DNA from: Lewinellaceae bacterium
GTDB taxonomy: Bacteria > Bacteroidota > Bacteroidia > Chitinophagales > Saprospiraceae
DNA: 64,000 nucleotides
NCBI GenBank assembly: GCA_016708875.1
Contig: JADJFA010000022.1
Span: 1-64,000 of the forward strand
Reading direction: 5' to 3'
The notes below the pieces were generated by a model that was not told where the DNA came from, made no database searches, and saw only the letters and a program-made list of their open reading frames with translations. Positions 60,088 to 64,000 of this stretch are shown here, piece after piece. The position numbers and the translations under genes were made by a program. Position 1 is the first letter of the stretch. Every line of letters begins with the position of its first letter.

Positions 60088-60202
60088 AATCGTGAGGGCC
60101 ACGGATGGCACGGATAAGACACGGATTGCACGGATTTTTGTTCATAATGGGAAAATCCGTGCAATCCGTGTCTCATCCGTGCCATCCGTGGCCCACACGA
60201 TT
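60088..60202. repeat. 115-bp palindrome of CACGGAT words
   Basis: Left arm CGTGaGGGCCACGGATGGC... and right arm ...GCCATCCGTGGCCCACACG pair almost without mismatch over about 48 bp, with a 15-bp loop (GTTCATAATGGG). The arms are themselves made of CACGGAT/ATCCGTG repeats. It separates the TlpA-like and MOSC genes. Confidence 0.9.
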
Positions 60203-60263
60203 AATACAAGCATAGGGATATTTTCATCCTTACTCTGGTCAAGAAAACTGACGAAATGATCTA

Positions 60264-61085
60264 ATGACACCCTCTCCCACCCTCTCCGAAATCTGGATTT
60301 ACCCAATTAAATCATTGGGCGGCATCGCGTTAAAAGAGGCCGTAGCAGAAGTGCGCGGCCTTCGTTATGACCGACGCTGGATGCTGGTGGACGACACGGG
60401 GCGCTTTGTCACACAAAGAGAAATCCCAACCATGGCATTGCTTGGAACCGCCATTGAGCCACCCTATCTAAGCGTCTTTTGGAAAAGCAAACCATCAGAG
60501 AATGTACAAATTCCCCTCGAAATCGAGGCTTCTGAATTTCCAAAACTTAGGGTAGAAATTTGGGGGGACAAATGTCCCGCCCGCGTTTTGTCCAACGAGA
60601 TAAACCAATGGTTCTCTCACCATCTGGGACAAAACTTGCGCCTTGTATATATGCCCAACACCACGCGCCGACGTGCCGATGGCCGATACGCGCCCCCAGG
60701 GCATCATGTCAGTTTCGCCGATGGGTTTCCATACCTGATTATCGGCCAAGCCTCGCTCGACGATCTCAATACCCGCCTTGCCCAGGCCCTGCCAATGAAC
60801 CGCTTCCGACCCAATTTTGTCTTTACCGGCGGACAGCCGTTCGAGGAAGATACATGGGAACAGTTTTCCATCAATCTTCAGCCATTTCAGGGTGTGAAAC
60901 CATGTGCTCGTTGCACCATAACAACTACTGATCAGGACACGGCTGCCAGAGCTGCTGAGCCCTTGAAAACCCTGGCCACGTTTCGGAAATTTGGCAATAG
61001 AATCCTTTTTGGGCAAAATGTGGTGTGGTTGGGAATGGAAGAATCTCTTGTACGGGTGGGAGATTTAATTCAGCCCGCCAAATAA
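60264..61085 (+). CDS. MOSC-domain protein (YcbX-like)
   Basis: A 273-residue protein: N-terminal beta-barrel domain (SEIWIYPIKSLGGIALKEA, GLRYDRRWMLVDDTGRFVTQRE) and a C-terminal MOSC domain (FADGFPYLIIGQASLDDLN, MNRFRPNFVFTGG, CARCTITTTDQDT). The conserved cysteine in VKPCARC is the likely molybdenum ligand. YcbX-type enzymes reduce N-hydroxylated bases using a Moco cofactor. It overlaps the end of the trmN6-like gene by 16 bp, tail to tail. Confidence 0.93.
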   Translation: MTPSPTLSEIWIYPIKSLGGIALKEAVAEVRGLRYDRRWMLVDDTGRFVTQREIPTMALLGTAIEPPYLSVFWKSKPSENVQIPLEIEASEFPKLRVEIWGDKCPARVLSNEINQWFSHHLGQNLRLVYMPNTTRRRADGRYAPPGHHVSFADGFPYLIIGQASLDDLNTRLAQALPMNRFRPNFVFTGGQPFEEDTWEQFSINLQPFQGVKPCARCTITTTDQDTAARAAEPLKTLATFRKFGNRILFGQNVVWLGMEESLVRVGDLIQPAK

Positions 61086-61804
61086 AAATCCTCGGTCATT
61101 TTCTGAAATTCTTCAGAATAATCGCCCCCTGTTTTTCCTGCATACATGCATATTTCTTCACGCTGGATTGCGTAGGGGCTTTTTTCAAACTGCAAAAGCA
61201 AACGCTCTACAGGTTTTCCAGGTCGGCTGCGTACTTCGGCTATCCGCGTCCAATACAGGCCCTGTGGAACAGCAAGTTCGCAAAGGCGAAGGCCTTCACG
61301 TTCGGGAAGGATAACACAAAATTTACCCTTGGCAGTGAGCAATTGGGAAGCACAGGCCAGCAAATCTCCCGGAGAAAGTGTAGCAGTGTGTCTGCCGAGA
61401 CTCCGCGCTTGGTCGGGCGAAGTAGTGCGCTCAGAAAAAAAAGGAGGATTGCTTACGATCAGATCATAATGATCCGCAATGGTTTGGGCAAAGTCCTGAA
61501 CTGAACCAGCCCATATTTCCAGTTGCTCCGCCCATGGGCTGGCAGCAAAATTGTCGCGTGCAAGCACTGCGGAAGGCGGGTGAATTTCAATTCCTAAACC
61601 ATCCCAATTTTGTTCGCCTGAAAGTCGTTGCGCAACCATCAGCGCAATTACTCCTGTGCCCGTACCAATATCCAAAAAACGCCTTGCCCCTTGTACATCG
61701 GCCCAAGCACCCAGCAGCACGGCATCGGTGCCGACGGGTTGCGAGGCGCCTTCTTGCTCTACACTAAATTTTTTGAAACGAAACGCTGGCAATGGCATGA
61801 GCAC
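61070..61804 (-). CDS. tRNA1(Val) (adenine37-N6)-methyltransferase, TrmN6/YfiC-like
   Basis: A 244-residue class I methyltransferase. The N-terminus FRFKKFSVEQEGASQPVGTDAV, the SAM motif FLDIGTGTGVIALMVAQR and the target-amine motif DLIVSNPPFF are the YfiC/TrmN6 signature, an enzyme that methylates A37 of tRNA-Val. The gene overlaps the end of the upstream PLD gene by about 40 bp and the MOSC gene by 16 bp. ATG 61804 and ATG 61798 are equally possible starts. Confidence 0.9.
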   Translation of the reverse strand: MLMPLPAFRFKKFSVEQEGASQPVGTDAVLLGAWADVQGARRFLDIGTGTGVIALMVAQRLSGEQNWDGLGIEIHPPSAVLARDNFAASPWAEQLEIWAGSVQDFAQTIADHYDLIVSNPPFFSERTTSPDQARSLGRHTATLSPGDLLACASQLLTAKGKFCVILPEREGLRLCELAVPQGLYWTRIAEVRSRPGKPVERLLLQFEKSPYAIQREEICMYAGKTGGDYSEEFQKMTEDFYLAG

Positions 61805-63932
61805 TAACGAAAGTGAGGAAATATTGGCCGGGTTTTAAGCCTGCAATGTTGAAGCTTGATTGAATTCCTGCAACCCAATTTTCAGATAGCAAGACCTGCC
61901 CAAGTGCATTTTTTATCCAAATAACACCCTCCTCTTCTGGCAATCCACGCAATTCGAGAAACTCAGAAGCAGGGTTTGGAAAGATCGAAAGCCCTTCGCT
62001 CTGATGACTAAAAACACTGGACGGAAATTCGCCCCAGCGTTTTTCAAATTCTGCCTTGAACAAGCTCGCAAGTACAGGATGATGAAGCACGAGTGTATTC
62101 TCGTCATTGGCAGTCTCCGCAGCAACAGACCAATTGTGCGAACCTGTAACAACTGTGGGATCAGAAGTCCAGTCGTAAGCGTCCACAACACCGTATTTGT
62201 GATGGAATTCGCCCGTCAGGTTATGGTGGCGAACGTTCACGCCATTATTGAGCAAATGTTGGTATTCAGCGCCGTTGTCGTTGATGTTTTCCATGATACC
62301 ACGGACTGGAACACCTGTGTCGTGGATGTCTACAAGCGCATTGCCCAATTCATTTTTGGTAAAAGAAAACAAGGCAAAAAGTGCCTCGTTTTGGGCGCTT
62401 CGGAGCACCGTTTCGAGGCGGCTGGTTGTCTGATCGGAAGGTGAAAAATAAGACTCCACCGGGTATCCACCGATGATAAATTGGTGGGGCGTATTGTCGA
62501 GTTTCACGGCTCCAAAACGGCTTTCAAGCAAATCAGGTTGGGGGCCATCGCTGCCCCACATTTCTTCAAATTCAATTTCGTAAGTCCGCGCAAGTGATTG
62601 ATCCTGAATGAACAAGGTATTGTTGAAGTCGGTTACAATATTCTGATTTGTCCAGTTCAAGGAACCACTCATTACCCACGATTTGTCTGGAATATCGGCA
62701 TCAATCACCATAAATTTGTTGTGCATAATGGCCATATCATTGCCATAAAGCAGCGGAAAAAGAGGCGCGGGATCGAGTGCGGGATTGCTGGCTGCGCTGG
62801 CTGCAATGTAACGAACCTGCACCCCGCGGGCGTGTGCGGCTTTGACAGCATTGGTGAGGTCGCTGCGGTTGTTGTTATAAATCGCCAAATCAAGCGTTTG
62901 CTGGGCAGCATCAATTCGGGCAATGGTCTCTGCCAGCACTTCCTCGTAGCTTGTTCCGTTTGGGATATAGCCGTTGGCGAAAGCAGGGTCGATACTATGG
63001 TTGAAGTAAGTTTTGATTTCTCCAGAAGAGAGCGACTGAGTAGCAAAAGGTATGGGTTCGGAAAGGATGGTCTGCCCAATGTGCTGGGCTTCGATTTGAA
63101 TCCAGTAGATTGTTCCGGGTGTGAGGTTGGTTAAAAGGTAACTGTGATTAGTGGTGTAACCTGGGACTGGCAGCTCATCGTTGGGTGTAGCATTGGTCCC
63201 GATATGGAGTACACAATTGGAGGACAAACTGGTTTCCCAGGAGAGTCGGAAACCTGAAGTACTTATCTCGGACTGTACCAGTTTCTGTGGAAAAAAAAAG
63301 CATGATTCTGCCACAAAATCGTCGGTGTCGCGAGGCAATAGTTGGTAATCGTCGTACTCGGAAAGGATGGCCCTAAGCCTGACGGGGCCAGATGGAATGC
63401 CATTCCCAATGATGGGATGCGCGCTGTTCAGGTATATTTTGGCAGTTGCCCCTTCTGAATCCGAAATGCCAAAAGAGCCGCCATTGTTGAAAGTGCCACC
63501 CGCGCTTCCAAATGAAATACATTCAAATTCAACGAGTTGGCTTTCAAAATTGTCAGAAATCTGCGAAAGTGAAATGGCCTTTGGGCTGGGCAATGCGTTG
63601 CCCGTTGAAATAATAGTAAACGAGGTAATGGGGGTTATCTCCAATAAGCCGTGATAAGAAACCATCGTGCCGCTTACCTCAATGCTGTCGCCCGGAAACA
63701 CCGCCCCGTCAAATCCTGCAACTGAGCCCGTGCCCGGAAACGCCGCAATTCCTCCAGTGCCATCTTGCAAATAGCGGATTTTACCCAATTCAGAACCATT
63801 GGTTACGATACCGCGCACCGTGACCGTATTGCCCAAAGGCTGATCGCGCGCGTCGGCTATGGTTTGGGCGAAAAACGAGTGTTGAAAAAGGGCGAGTAGG
63901 AGGATTAAAATGAATAGCCTGTTGAAAATCAT
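61764..63932 (-). CDS. Secreted phospholipase-D-like nuclease or phosphodiesterase with T9SS tail
   Basis: A 722-residue exported protein. Signal peptide MIFNRLFILILLLALFQHSFFA; an N-terminal OB-fold-like domain (LGNTVTVRGIVTNGSELG, SIEVSGTMVSYHGLLEIT); a fibronectin-type domain; two PLD units with H404 in MHNKFMVIDAD...SGSLNWTNQN and H578 in FHHKYGVVDAYD...TGSHNWS; and a type A sorting domain (SIFPNPASEFLEL...GQYFLTFVSA). The paired HKD-like sites suggest phosphodiester cleavage of nucleic acid or lipid outside the cell; the OB-like part favours nucleic acid. Start ATG 63932 gives the signal peptide. Confidence 0.88.
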   Translation of the reverse strand: MIFNRLFILILLLALFQHSFFAQTIADARDQPLGNTVTVRGIVTNGSELGKIRYLQDGTGGIAAFPGTGSVAGFDGAVFPGDSIEVSGTMVSYHGLLEITPITSFTIISTGNALPSPKAISLSQISDNFESQLVEFECISFGSAGGTFNNGGSFGISDSEGATAKIYLNSAHPIIGNGIPSGPVRLRAILSEYDDYQLLPRDTDDFVAESCFFFPQKLVQSEISTSGFRLSWETSLSSNCVLHIGTNATPNDELPVPGYTTNHSYLLTNLTPGTIYWIQIEAQHIGQTILSEPIPFATQSLSSGEIKTYFNHSIDPAFANGYIPNGTSYEEVLAETIARIDAAQQTLDLAIYNNNRSDLTNAVKAAHARGVQVRYIAASAASNPALDPAPLFPLLYGNDMAIMHNKFMVIDADIPDKSWVMSGSLNWTNQNIVTDFNNTLFIQDQSLARTYEIEFEEMWGSDGPQPDLLESRFGAVKLDNTPHQFIIGGYPVESYFSPSDQTTSRLETVLRSAQNEALFALFSFTKNELGNALVDIHDTGVPVRGIMENINDNGAEYQHLLNNGVNVRHHNLTGEFHHKYGVVDAYDWTSDPTVVTGSHNWSVAAETANDENTLVLHHPVLASLFKAEFEKRWGEFPSSVFSHQSEGLSIFPNPASEFLELRGLPEEEGVIWIKNALGQVLLSENWVAGIQSSFNIAGLKPGQYFLTFVSAHAIASVSFQKI

Positions 63933-64000
63933 TGCTTTTGCATTGAACCGGGCAGTTGGGGTTTCCATCATTTCTCAGTACTGAGTGAAATGCAAGGGCG

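Overview
The window looks like chromosome of a Bacteroidota bacterium, most probably the Saprospiria (a relative of Haliscomenobacter or Lewinella). Four signs point there. Eight genes carry type IX secretion (T9SS) C-terminal sorting domains or a gliding-motility type domain. There is a PorU2-like C25 sortase. Menaquinone is made by the futalosine route (mqnE, mqnA). Several -7 boxes match the Bacteroidota consensus TAnnTTTG. Species cannot be named from the sequence alone.

Layout. 1-5.9 kb: end of a mevalonate-kinase-like gene, a frameshifted CotH/lamin-tail secreted protein, dnaA, and a small membrane protein. 6-13.5 kb: IscA-type Fe-S protein, SprB-repeat adhesin fragment, secreted glycoside hydrolase, small beta-barrel, thiolase, a ParE-type toxin-antitoxin pair, and a DUF58 protein. 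13.6-16.6 kb: a minus-strand cluster with AhpD-like protein, ArsS radical SAM protein, methyltransferase and VanW protein. 16.8-27.7 kb: TonB-C/crystallin-like protein, DUF5522, alpha/alpha-barrel protein, giant PorU2, M43 metalloprotease and a distant CotH-like protein. 27.7-34 kb: tRNA-Ser, coaX, an outer-membrane protein, and the run mqnE, histidine phosphatase, mqnA, MBL-fold hydrolase. 34.2-47 kb: YCII lipoprotein, LuxR-type two-component pair, secreted subtilase, secreted M23 peptidase with tandem repeats, a six-part hybrid kinase and a LytTR regulator. 47-64 kb: TM2 protein, acyl-CoA carboxylase beta subunit, DUF3667, ung, tRNA-Arg, beta-barrel, glycosyltransferase, an internally deleted HMG-CoA lyase, DUF3109, purL, TlpA-like lipoprotein, MOSC protein, tRNA methyltransferase and a secreted phospholipase-D-like protein.

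The most unusual layer lies between and inside the genes. Most intergenic gaps hold a palindromic or tandem repeat, and about 15 sequence families are distinguishable. One family (ACCCGCC...GGCGGGT, about 30 bp) sits between two copies of the local host sequence in at least five places. At the dnaA 3' end that duplication is 30 bp and perfect, and contains the last nine codons plus the stop. Other palindromes lie in frame inside or at the ends of proteins (MqnA, CoaX, a glycosyltransferase, the hybrid kinase, an alpha/alpha-barrel protein, a glycoside hydrolase leader). This resembles the coding palindromic elements described in Rickettsia.

Six genes are broken by single-base shifts, five of them in short homopolymers and each restorable by one base. 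This pattern is better explained by residual sequencing errors than by decay. The in-frame deletion in the HMG-CoA lyase and the missing start codon of the histidine phosphatase are not explained that way.
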